Shown: in pieces, positions 7,199 through 16,386 of the stretch
How positions within the stretch are numbered: the stretch's first letter is position 1
How the letters are laid out: the number at the start of each line of letters is the position of its first letter
Source of the DNA: Allosalinactinospora lopnorensis
Lineage (GTDB): Bacteria > Actinomycetota > Actinomycetes > Streptosporangiales > Streptosporangiaceae
Direction: 5' to 3'
DNA: 64,000 nt
Assembly (NCBI RefSeq): GCF_000981225.1
Contig: NZ_LAJC01000018.1
Coordinates: forward strand, 1 to 64,000
Notes under the pieces: model-generated
Told to the model about the DNA's origin: nothing
The model's database searches: none
Seen by the model: the letters and a program-made list of their open reading frames with translations, nothing else
Position numbers and translations under genes: made by a program

Positions 7199-9708
7199 AT
7201 GAGCGGTGACGACCACCGTCGCGACTCGAGGTCCCAGGGCGGGGGAGAGGACCCGGACTCTCAGCACGCCGAAACCGCCCGACACAACGGGAAGCGCGGC
7301 CGCCGGTCGGCAGGGGAACCCGATCTGCTCTCGGGGCAGACCGGTGGGGGGCTCCTCGACGACCTGCCCGAAACCGGGCGGGGCGCCGGGCCGCTCGTCG
7401 CCCCGGAGAGGGAGCGCGGGCAGCATGACCGGTCCTCTGGCGGCCATGTCGCCGGTTCCGGTGACGCGGCGCCCGCACGGCCCAATCCCTTCCAGACCCC
7501 TCCGGATCCCACCGGCCCTCCGGCGCCGGCGTCTCCGGTGCGTTCCGTGTCCCCGGCCGCGGGCCCTCAGGAACCCGAACCAGAGCCCGAGCTGGAGCCG
7601 ACCGCGGAACCCGCCCCAGAGCCGGAGCCGGAGCCGCCTCCGGAGCCCGAGCCCCCTTTCCACCAGCAGCCGGAGCAGGACACGGAACAGCCGTTGCAGC
7701 CGAACGTCATACCATTCCGCAGTGCCGGCCAGGGCCGCACTCACGTGTACACCGTCCCGCACGCGGACGGCACCGGCGGCGCCCACAGCACCGCCTCCGC
7801 TTCGGAGGGCGCTTCCGGGGAGCCGGAAACGGTCCCGGCGCCCGATGCGGCCGCCCATGCGACGGAGGACGTGCGGGACGGCGATGCGGAGGGGCGCGCC
7901 CGCGAAGCCGCGCCCGAGTGTCCCGACACGGAGCATCCTGGTGCGGTCCCGGCGGGCGGCCACCGCGTGCCGGAGGCTGATCCGCACGCCTACGGCCAGG
8001 CGGAGCGCGACGCCGTGTACCGCGTGATCCGGGAACGGCGCGACGTCCGCGTGGGGTTCCGCTCCGACCCGATCCCCGGCGAGGTGCTCACGCGCATCCT
8101 CTCCGCGGCCCACCAGGCACCGTCGGTCGGCTTCTCCCAGCCGTGGGACTTCGTCGTCATCGAGAGCGGCGACGTACGGTCCCAGGTGCAGGAGCTCGTC
8201 CAGCGCCAGCGCGAGGAGTACGCTCGGGCGCTGCCCGGCGCGCGGGCCCGCGCCTTCTCCGGCCTCAAGGTCGAGGCGATCCTCGACACCCCCGTCAACA
8301 TCGTGGTCACGATGGACCCGACACGCGGCGGGCGGCACACCCTGGCCGGCACACCCAGCCCCGGATGTCCGGCTACTCCACCGCTCTGGCCGTGGAGAAC
8401 CTGTGGCTGGCGGCCCGGGCCGAAGGGCTCGGCGTCGGGTGGGTGAGCTTCTTCCGGGAACGGGACCTCGCGCGGATCCTCGACCTTCCTCCGCACCTGG
8501 AGGTGGTGGCGTACCTGTGCGTCGGCTATGTTGACGACTTTCCCCCCGAGCCGGAGCTCAGCCTGGGCGGTTGGGCGAAGCGCCGCCCCCTGTCCTGGGC
8601 GGTGCACCGTGAGAACTACGGACGGCGGGGTCTACCGGGGGAAGAGCCGACAAGCCTGCTGGAGGAGACCATTGCCGCCATCGAACCGCTGCACCAGCGT
8701 GCGGTCAACGAGGCGAGGGACCGCCAGGAGCGGATGACCAAGCCCCCCGGTTCGCTGGGCGTCCTGGAGGAGGTCTCGGTCCGGCTGGCCGGTCTGGCGG
8801 GGGAGTGCCCGCCGCCCATCCCGGAGCCGGCGGCCGTGGCGGTCTTCGCCGGGGACCACGGGGTGCACGCCCAAGGGGTGACCTCCTGGCCCCAGGAGGT
8901 CACCTCCCAGATGGTGCACAACTTCCTTGACGGCGGCGCGGTCGTCAACGCCTTCGCCGAGCAGGTCGGGACCGAGGTCACCGTCGTCGACGTGGGAGTG
9001 GTCGCCGATCTGCCCAGTGTCGCCGGCCTGCTGCCGCGCAAGGTGGCGCGGGGGACGGCCGACTTCACCAAGGGCCCGGCGATGACCAGGACCCAGGTGG
9101 CCTACGCTCTTGAGGCCGGTATCGAGGTCGCCCGCGATCTGGTCTCAGCGGGTAACCGATGCCTGATCACCGGTGACATGGGGATCGCCAACACGACCCC
9201 CTCGGCGGCGCTCATCGCGGTGTTCACCGGTGCCGATCCGGCCGAGGTCACCGGGCGGGGCACCGGGTTGGACGACGCCGCGCACGAGCACAAGATCGAG
9301 GTCGTGCGCCGGGCGCTGGCGGTGAACGAGGTCGATCCCGCCGACCCGCGGGGCGTGCTGGCGGCGGTCGGCGGCCTGGAGCACGCCGCGCTCGCCGGGT
9401 TCATCCTCGGCGCGTCCGCCGCGGGTGTACCGGTGCTGCTCGACGGTGTGATCGCCGGCGCGGCCGCGCTGGCGGCCGCGGCCCTGGAACCCGGGTCGAT
9501 GAACGCCTGCTTCGCCGGCCACCGCTCCGCCGAGCCGGGGCATTCGGCGGCGCTGCAGCATTTGGGGCTGCGTCCGCTCGTCGACCTGGAACTTCGGCTG
9601 GGTGAGGGATCGGGCGCCCTGTTGGCGCTGCCCTTGCTGCAGGCGTCGGTGCGCGCGCTCCGCGATGTCGCCACGTTCGACTCCGCGGGCGTCTCCGGAC
9701 ACACGTGA
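7199..9708 (+). CDS. bluB-cobT: BluB-CobT fusion (DMB synthase / DMB phosphoribosyltransferase) with long acidic N-terminus; one frameshift
   Basis: One reading frame (836 residues once a break is repaired) joins three parts. Residues 1 to about 260 are low complexity, rich in Pro, Glu and Ala, with Pro-Glu dipeptide runs. Residues about 265-480 are BluB, the flavin-destroying nitroreductase-like enzyme that forms 5,6-dimethylbenzimidazole (segments ERRDVRVGF, PSVGFSQPWDF, LGVGWVSF). Residues about 490-836 are CobT, which joins DMB to nicotinate mononucleotide (KPPGSLGVLE, FAGDHGVHAQGV, GDMGIANTTPSAAL, LRLGEGSGA with the catalytic Glu). The break near 8343-8346 lacks one base: restoring a G gives the expected LGRHTQPR of BluB. 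ATG 7199 has GGAGG 6 bases upstream. Confidence 0.88.
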
Positions 9709-10030
9709 CTGGCGGGGCGGCGCATCCGGTGTCGGTCGTGCCGCGCCTCGGGACATCGCGGTTAGGGTCGTATTCGGTGACGGAATGCACAGGACACGCC
9801 TATACGGGGCGAAACGCGGTTTGGCACGGTATTTTTTGGGCATCCATGCCTCCCGCTTCAGTGTCGAACGCGGGAACGGAACGAACAGCGTGGCCGAGTG
9901 CCGGGCGAGGGCGTGACCGGAGAACGGGACGCGAGGTGGCGGACCGGTGCCGTCGAGGCTGCGGAAACCACACGGTCACGCCAGGGCTCTGACGCAAGGC
10001 CATGATCTGCAGATCTGGAGGACTACCTCG
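9709..10030. other. Intergenic region before cysG
   Basis: I see no convincing gene, RNA or repeat here. It is slightly more A/T-rich around 9830-9845 (a run of six T) and ends with the GGAGG of cysG at 10017-10021. It presumably contains the cysG promoter. No B12 riboswitch core is present. Confidence 0.5.
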
Positions 10031-11332
10031 GTGACGTATCTTCTTGGCTTGCGCATGGACGGTCGCGACGCCCTTGTCGTCGGGGGCGGCCGCGTGGCCC
10101 AGCGCAGGGTTCCGGTACTGCTCGAAGCGGGAGCACGCGTCACCGTCATCGCTCCGGAGGCCACGGCGACGCTTGAGGATCTCGCCGATGCGGGGCGCAT
10201 CACCTGGCACCGCCGCGGCTTCGAGAGCGGAGACGTGCGCGAGGGCCGCATCGGCGACTTCTGGCTCGTACACGCCGCCACCGACGTCCCCGAGGTCAAC
10301 GCCGCCGTCGCCGATGAGGCGGAGGCCGCCCGGCTGTGGTGCGTCCGTGCTGACAACCGGCACGCCTCCAGCGCTTGGACACCCGCCAGCGGCGGCGCCG
10401 CCGGCATCACCGTCGGCGTCATCGCCGACGGCGACCCCCGCCGTGCCGCCGGTCTGCGCGACACCATCGCCGACGGGCTTTCCGACGGCACGCTCGACGC
10501 GCGTCGGGGACGCGAACCGCTGCGGGGCGTGGCGCTGGTGGGCGGCGGCCCGGGCGATCCCGGCCTGATCACGGTGCGCGGTCGCCAGTTGCTGTCGCAG
10601 GCCGACGTCGTCGTGGTGGACCGGCTCGCCCCCACCTCCCTGCTCGATCAGCTTCCCAGCGATGTCGAGATCGTCGATGCCGCCAAGATCCCCTATGGTC
10701 GCTCCATGAGCCAGGACGACATCAACGGGCTCTTGGTGGAGCGCGCCCGTGCGGGCGAGTTCGTCGTCCGCCTCAAGGGCGGTGACTCTTTCCTGTTCGG
10801 GCGCGGCGGGGAGGAAGCCGCGGCCTGCGCGGCAGCGGGCGTCCCGGTTACCGTCGTGCCCGGGGTGACCAGCGCCTTTTCCGCGCCGGCGAGTGCGGGG
10901 ATCCCGGTCAGCCACCGCGGGGTCGCCCAGGATGTGCACGTGGTCTCCGCGCATGTCGCTCCGGAGGACGAGCGTTCCACCGTCGACTGGGCGGGAATCG
11001 CCCGGTCCGAAGGCACCATCGTGGTGCTGATGGGCGTGGAGCGCATTGGCGCCATCGCCGGCGCGCTGATCGAACACGGCCGCTCCGCGCGGACTCCGGT
11101 CGCCGCCGTCCAGGACGCTACGCTGCCTACCCAACGGACGGTGGTCGCGACCCTGGAAACGGCCGCCCGGGTAATGGGTGCGGAAGGGGTCCGGCCTCCC
11201 GCCGTTATGGTCATCGGTGAAGTGGTCAATGTAGCCGGGGAACTTGACATACTGCACGAGGGGCATCATGGCGACGATCCCGTGGCACGATCGGGTGGGC
11301 CTGCATCCCCGAGGGAAGATCGGGTGTTGTGA
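10031..11332 (+). CDS. cysG: Sirohaem synthase CysG-type: precorrin-2 dehydrogenase fused to uroporphyrinogen-III C-methyltransferase
   Basis: Makes precorrin-2 from uroporphyrinogen III with SAM and oxidises it to sirohydrochlorin, feeding sirohaem and cobalamin. The N-terminal domain has the NAD-binding GGGRVAQRR near residues 18-26; the methyltransferase domain starts about residue 170 with LVGGGPGDPGLITVRG, then VVVDRLA and VRLKGGDSFLFGRGGEE near 243. The 433 residues are close to the family's usual length. GTG 10031 is used because GGAGG ends 9 bases upstream. Its stop overlaps the GTG start of the next gene, an unrelated GTPase. Confidence 0.93.
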   Translation: MTYLLGLRMDGRDALVVGGGRVAQRRVPVLLEAGARVTVIAPEATATLEDLADAGRITWHRRGFESGDVREGRIGDFWLVHAATDVPEVNAAVADEAEAARLWCVRADNRHASSAWTPASGGAAGITVGVIADGDPRRAAGLRDTIADGLSDGTLDARRGREPLRGVALVGGGPGDPGLITVRGRQLLSQADVVVVDRLAPTSLLDQLPSDVEIVDAAKIPYGRSMSQDDINGLLVERARAGEFVVRLKGGDSFLFGRGGEEAAACAAAGVPVTVVPGVTSAFSAPASAGIPVSHRGVAQDVHVVSAHVAPEDERSTVDWAGIARSEGTIVVLMGVERIGAIAGALIEHGRSARTPVAAVQDATLPTQRTVVATLETAARVMGAEGVRPPAVMVIGEVVNVAGELDILHEGHHGDDPVARSGGPASPREDRVL

Positions 11333-13365
11333 CCTCGAACAACGATGAGAAGGACGGAACCGCGATGACCCGGCCGCCTGCTGCGCCGGAAGTGACAGGG
11401 ACAGGCGAGACAGAGCCGGACGGGGCCGACCGGGCCGCCCCCGGTACCGCGGACACTCCGCGGGGGCACGGCGGCCGGTCCGGTCCTGAGCACACCTCTG
11501 ACCAGTGGTCCGCCGGGAAGCACGGGACAGATCGGCACGGACGCCCCCGCGACGACACCGCCCTTGGCGGCGTGGTTCCCCCGAGCAGGGCGAAGCACCG
11601 TGGAGCGGTGACCAACGACGCCCGCTTCGAAAAGGCCCTGGAGGCACTGCGGACCCGGATCCGCGGCATCGAGTTCTCCGAGGGGCTTCCCGGGGCGACC
11701 GAAGGCAAGGCCGCGCGCAAGGACGTGCTGAACCAGCTCGACGAGTACATCCTGCCGCGAGTACGCCGTCCCGACGTCCCGCTGCTGGTGGCCGTCGCCG
11801 GTTCGACGGGCGCCGGTAAGTCCACCCTGGTCAACAGCCTTGTCGGGGAGCAGGTGACGACCACCGGTGTGCGTCGCCCCACGACCAACAGCCCGGTCCT
11901 CGCCTGCAATCCCGCCGATGTCGACTGGTTCAGCGAGGCCTCCTTCCTGCCGACGCTGCCGCGTGTGCGCCAGCAGGGCCTGGCCATGCCGGGGAAGGAC
12001 GGCATGCTCGTGCTGGCCGCCAGCGAGTGCATGCCCGAGGGGGTGGCGCTGCTCGACACCCCCGACGTCGACTCGGCGGTCGCCGCGCACCACGAGTTCG
12101 CCGCGAAGTTCCTCGACGCCGCCGACCTGTGGGTCTTCGTCACCACCAGCAGACGCTACGCCGACGCCCGCGTCTGGGAGTTCCTGCAGGTCGCCCGGGA
12201 CCGCAATACCTCACTGGCGGTCGTGCTGTCACGTGTGCCGCGGCGCGGGCGCGTCCAGCTCCTCGATCATTTCGGGGCGATGCTGGAGGCCAACGGCCTC
12301 GGCAGCGCCACCCGTTTCGCCATCCCCGAGACCGACCAGATCGCGGGGGAGCGCTTCACCGCCAACACGGCCGACGACATCCGCTCCTACCTGGCCGATG
12401 TCGCCGGCGACCTCGCACAGCGCGACCGCGTGTCGCGCCGTACCTTCATCGGTGTAATCGACAGCTTCCGCACCCGCGTCCCCGAGCTCACCAAGCAGGT
12501 GGAGGTGCAGGTGGAGATCGGCCGGACGCTCGGTTCGTCCGTTGAGTCCGCCTACGCCTCGGCGTTTGAACGCGCCATCGAAACCGTTGGCAACGGCTCG
12601 CTGCTGAGCGGCAACCTTCTCGCCCGCTGGCAGGACATCGCGGCCAGCGGCGAACTGGTCCGCACGATGCGGCTGCGCAGCAGGCGCAAGACCGAGGACA
12701 CCGAGGAGGCGACCCCCGCGGGGCCCTTCGATCAGGCCATCCAGGCGATGCGGCTGCGCAGCAGGCGCAGGGCCGAGGCCGCCGAAGAGGCCGCCGCCCG
12801 GGTGCGGGCCCTGGAGCAGGCCATCCACGATGCCCTGGAGGCGCTGGTGGTCTCGGTGGCGGAATACGCCGCCGACGACGTCATGGCGAGCTGGGACACC
12901 ATCCCCGGGGCGCGCGCCCTGACCGGACACATCGGCGGCCCGCAGTGGCCCGAGGATTTCGGGCGCCGCGTACGCGAGGCGATCACCGAGTGGCAGACCA
13001 GTGTGCAGGAGATGATCTCCGCCGACGGCGCCACCAAACGCTCGGTGGCGCGCGTGGTGACCATCGACAAGGAGGCGCTCGCCCTCGTCCTGATCATCGA
13101 GCTCCTGGGGTATGGGTCCACGGAAGCCGCGTCGGGGCGCCAGTCCGCTCCACCGCCCCGGCGGCTGCTCAAGGGGCTCTTCGGCTCCGAGTCGCTGCGT
13201 AGCATTGGCACTGAGGCTCAAGAGGACCTGCACAGGCGCATCAGCAGCCTGCTCGATGAGGAGAAGGCGCGTTTCAACGACGCGTTGGCCGCCGCGAAGC
13301 TCCCTGGTGAGGCCGATGCCGTCCAGCTCTACCAGGCAACATACAACCTTGAGATTGTGCGATGA
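11329..13365 (+). CDS. Dynamin-like GTPase, first of a pair
   Basis: A 678-residue P-loop GTPase of the bacterial dynamin-like type. After about 95 disordered residues come Walker A GSTGAGKST (about 161-169), switch I TTTGVRRPTT, switch II LLDTPDVDS, and a helical C-terminal half. Actinobacterial dynamin-like GTPases act in pairs at membranes (sporulation septa in Streptomyces DynA/DynB, stress envelopes in mycobacterial IniA/IniC); which role applies here is not known. It is coupled to cysG (GTGA overlap) and to the next GTPase (ATGA overlap). It carries a 27-residue internal duplication around residues 447-485. I see no transmembrane segment. ATG 11365 is an alternative start. Confidence 0.8.
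   Translation: MTSNNDEKDGTAMTRPPAAPEVTGTGETEPDGADRAAPGTADTPRGHGGRSGPEHTSDQWSAGKHGTDRHGRPRDDTALGGVVPPSRAKHRGAVTNDARFEKALEALRTRIRGIEFSEGLPGATEGKAARKDVLNQLDEYILPRVRRPDVPLLVAVAGSTGAGKSTLVNSLVGEQVTTTGVRRPTTNSPVLACNPADVDWFSEASFLPTLPRVRQQGLAMPGKDGMLVLAASECMPEGVALLDTPDVDSAVAAHHEFAAKFLDAADLWVFVTTSRRYADARVWEFLQVARDRNTSLAVVLSRVPRRGRVQLLDHFGAMLEANGLGSATRFAIPETDQIAGERFTANTADDIRSYLADVAGDLAQRDRVSRRTFIGVIDSFRTRVPELTKQVEVQVEIGRTLGSSVESAYASAFERAIETVGNGSLLSGNLLARWQDIAASGELVRTMRLRSRRKTEDTEEATPAGPFDQAIQAMRLRSRRRAEAAEEAAARVRALEQAIHDALEALVVSVAEYAADDVMASWDTIPGARALTGHIGGPQWPEDFGRRVREAITEWQTSVQEMISADGATKRSVARVVTIDKEALALVLIIELLGYGSTEAASGRQSAPPPRRLLKGLFGSESLRSIGTEAQEDLHRRISSLLDEEKARFNDALAAAKLPGEADAVQLYQATYNLEIVR
12667..12769 (+). 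repeat. Direct repeat pair inside the first dynamin-like gene
   Basis: A 22-base unit (begins ATGCGGCTGCGCAGCAGG) occurs at 12667-12688 and again, identical, at 12748-12769. The 81-base period is 27 codons, so the frame is kept and the protein repeats MRLRSRR followed by an acidic stretch twice. Confidence 0.85.
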
Positions 13366-15916
13366 CGACTCAGCGGCATACCCCGGAGGCGGACGAGGAA
13401 CGGCCCGTTTCGGCGGCCCGGGTGGACACGCCGGGCCCCGACACCGGCGGCGTTCGCGACCCGGGGTCCGCAGAGCGCAGGTCCGCCGGGGAAGACCCCG
13501 AGCGGTCCGCTCCGAACGCGGCGGAGGACCGGGAATCAGCGGGAAGCGAGCCCGCCCGGAGGGCGGAAGAATGGGAGGGCTACGTGATTCCCTCGTCCGC
13601 GCAGGCAGGTGCGGACGGAGAGTCGGACTCACCCGGCGAGGCGGCATCGGCGCCTGAGACACCGGCGTGGGTGACCGGAGGCCACCAGGCGCTTATGACG
13701 CCGGGTGGACTCCGCCCGCCGGTAGTGCCCGGTCGCCTAATCCCTCTGAGAGCGCCGGCACGGACTCCGCCCCCGGCGACCCCCAGGCCACTGAAGAGGA
13801 AGCCGCAGGGGACACGCCTCAGGCACAGGAAAGCGGTACCCAACCGCGCGGCGACGCGGGCGGGGAAGGCGCCGGGACTGAGAGGCCCAGCGCCTACCCG
13901 GCGCCGCACCGTGCCGCGAAACCGCAGGAGGGCGAGGGGGCCGAGCCGGAGCGGTCCCGCCGGCCCGGCGACCGCGCGGGCGCGGCGGCCGAGACGCCGG
14001 CGCGCGGTGGGAGGCACGCGAAACCCTCCCGCTCCGTCAGTGACGATCCCGATGACCTCGCGGACTGGGTCGGCAGTCTGGCCGACGCCGTGGACGAGGA
14101 GGCCGTGATCGCCGGGCGGCATACGGCCTCGCAGACCGCGGCGCACGGGTCGTCGGTCATCGAGCCGGAGGGACCTGCTGACGACGAACCGGCCACTGGT
14201 GACGCCGAGGAGGAGGTCGGCTGGGCGCCGCGGATCTCCGAGGACGACGACCCCGACGAGTACCGCCCCTCGACCGCCGAGCCGTGGCAGCCCATGCCGG
14301 CGACGACACGGGCCGAGCTGATCACGCGGCTCGACAACCTGGCGACACTCGTGGAGCTGGGCAGGGACGACTTCGAGTCCGAGCTGATCGAGCGCGCGCG
14401 GGGCCTCCTGGTGCACGCCGGAGCCCGGCTGCGGCTGTCCGGCGAGCACACGGTGGTCGCGCTCGCGGGCGGCACCGGCAGCGGCAAGTCATCGCTCTTC
14501 AATGCGCTGTGCGGACTGGAGTTCTCCCGAGTCGGGGTCACACGCCCCACGACGTCATCGGCGCACGCCTGCGTGTGGGGCAACGAGGGCGCCGACGATC
14601 TCCTGGAGTGGCTCGGGGTCCCGCCGCGCTACCGCCATTCCAGGGTCAGCGAGCTCGACAAGGGCGCTTCGGAGCTGAACGGGCTGATCCTGCTCGATCT
14701 GCCCGACCACGACTCGGTGCGGGCCGTTCACATGGAGGAGTCCGACCGGCTGATCAGCACCGCCGATCTGGTGGTGTGGATACTCGATCCGCAGAAGTAC
14801 GCCGACGCCGCGGTCCATCACCGCTACCTCGCCGAAATGGCCGGGCACGGAGCGGTCATGGTGGCCGTTCTGAACCAGATCGACCGGGTCGAGCCGGAGG
14901 AGCTGGAGGAGCTTCTGACGGACCTGCGCCGGCTGCTGGAGACCGAATCCGGTGTGCATCCGCGGATGCTCACCACGTCCACGCTCACCGGCCAGGGGCT
15001 GCGCGGATTGCGCGATCTGCTGACCGAGACCGTCACCGAGCGCCGTGTTTTGATCGACCGGCTGGTCGCCGACCTGGACCAGGTCGTCAGCGGGTTCGAG
15101 CGGTACCGCGCGTCCGAGCGGCCCGTGGTACAGGTGCCCGACGACGCCCGCCGGAGACTGGCGAACGATCTGGTGGAGGCCTGCGGGGTCGCGGGTATCG
15201 CCGGTGCCACCGGAACCGCATACCAGCGTCGAGGGCAGCGGTGCGTGGGCTGGCCGGTGTCCCAGTGGACGCGCAGGCTGTGGCGCGACCCGCTGCGCGC
15301 GGTGCAGCTGGACTTCCTGCGCGAGGGATCGGAGGACAGCCCGAACGGCCTGGTCGGCGTCCAGTTGCCGGAGGTGGAGACCGCCATCGCCGAGGTCGCC
15401 GATCGCGTCGGTGGTTCGCTGCCGGCCCCGTGGCCCCGGCGGATGCGGGCGGCGGCGCGGAGCAATGTGACCGAACTGCCCGGCGAACTCGGGAGCACGA
15501 TCGCCCAGACGGTCCCCGGCTCCGTGGACACCCCCTCGTGGTGGCAGACGGTGCGGGTGGTGCAGTACCTGCTGGCCGCGGTGGCCGGCGCCGGGCTGGC
15601 CTGGTTCGGCACCGCGTTGGTCAGCTGGCTCGGTGGCGGTATGACAGGGGTCCCCCTTCTGGACGATTTCGTCTACATCGGCTACGCCGCCGCCGTGGTC
15701 GTGGCGACGCTGGCCGCGGGCAAGCTGACCGATATCGGATGCCAGAACCTGGTGGAGGTCGACGCGGCGCAACGGCGGGAGCAGGTGGAGCAGCAGAGCG
15801 TCGAACGGGTCCGCTCCCTGACCGATGAACGGGTCGTGGCCCCTCTGGAGGAGGAGTTGAAGCGGTACCGCTTCTACAACGCGGCCCTTAACGCGGCCCT
15901 GGCGAAGCCGGCCTGA
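13362..15916 (+). CDS. Dynamin-like GTPase, second of a pair, with C-terminal membrane hairpin; one frameshift
   Basis: Predicted 851 residues after repair of one missing base, which lies somewhere in the low-complexity stretch around 13660-13750. The first 330 residues are acidic, Pro/Ala/Glu-rich and probably disordered. The G domain has Walker A GGTGSGKSS near 14467-14493, switch I VGVTRPTTSSA, switch II LLDLPDHDS, and NQID as the base-specificity motif. Two hydrophobic segments (about 15562-15640 and 15650-15725) form a likely membrane hairpin. ATG 13362 overlaps the stop of the first GTPase gene, so the two are made together and probably form a hetero-complex. The hairpin terminator follows 31 bases after the stop. 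Confidence 0.8.
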
Positions 15917-15947
15917 CTCGCGACCGCCGCGGCGGGCGACGAACGCG

Positions 15948-15984
15948 GGGATCGGGGTGCGGGCCCGGCTCGCACCCCGATCCC
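15948..15984 (+). terminator. Terminator hairpin after the GTPase pair
   Basis: A perfect 14-bp stem (GGGATCGGGGTGCG with CGCACCCCGATCCC) and a 9-base loop, starting 31 bases after the stop codon; only a weak T-run follows, as is common in actinomycetes. Confidence 0.8.
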
Positions 15985-16386
15985 TTGTCCGCAGCGGTCC
16001 GGCTCCGTCGGCGCCAGGGCTTACCGAGCCGCCCGTTGCCGAAGCGGCGACCGGGGACCCGGTTTCCCCGTGCGCGAGGTACCGGGAGAACCTCCGGCCG
16101 CTCCTTCTTGCTGTCCCCGACGCCCCTGGAGCCCCTCCGTCCCGGCGTAGGGCGCCTTCCCGCGTCCGGCTGCCCGGAGACGCTGCCGCCCTCCTGCCTC
16201 CACCGGACTGCGGTGAGGTCAATGTTCGGTTTTCCCCCGACGCTACACAAGCGGCGATTAAGGTGTTACTGAACGTAATTTCACCTTGGCTCTCCAGCAC
16301 TGTTCCATGGAAGCGGTGAGAGGCCGGTGAAAGGAACCGACCGACGTGAGCCGGATCGGGTTCCGGGGCACGAGTGAGGGGGCGAA
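15985..16386. other. Intergenic region upstream of the GGDEF gene
   Basis: About 400 bases without a convincing gene. Open frames here have no recognisable family or start signal. A distinctly A/T-richer patch at about 16255-16285 contains the BldD-box-like palindrome, suggesting the promoter of the GGDEF gene lies there. Confidence 0.5.
16266..16278. promoter_or_regulatory. BldD-box-like palindrome
   Basis: TTACTGAACGTAA is an inverted repeat (TTAC-N5-GTAA) fitting the BldD consensus nTnACnC(A/T)GnGTnAn at both outer half-sites; two inner positions differ. It lies about 110 bases upstream of a diguanylate cyclase gene. BldD is a c-di-GMP-binding developmental repressor of sporulating actinomycetes. 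Confidence 0.45.

Noticed and set aside
7560-7670. A DNA tandem repeat encoding the Pro-Glu run of the BluB-CobT N-terminus
   Set aside because: The codons vary too much to call it a nucleotide repeat; it is low-complexity protein.
15957-16319. A 120-codon plus-strand frame upstream of the GGDEF gene
   Set aside because: Begins inside the terminator hairpin, lacks a ribosome site and has no recognisable family.
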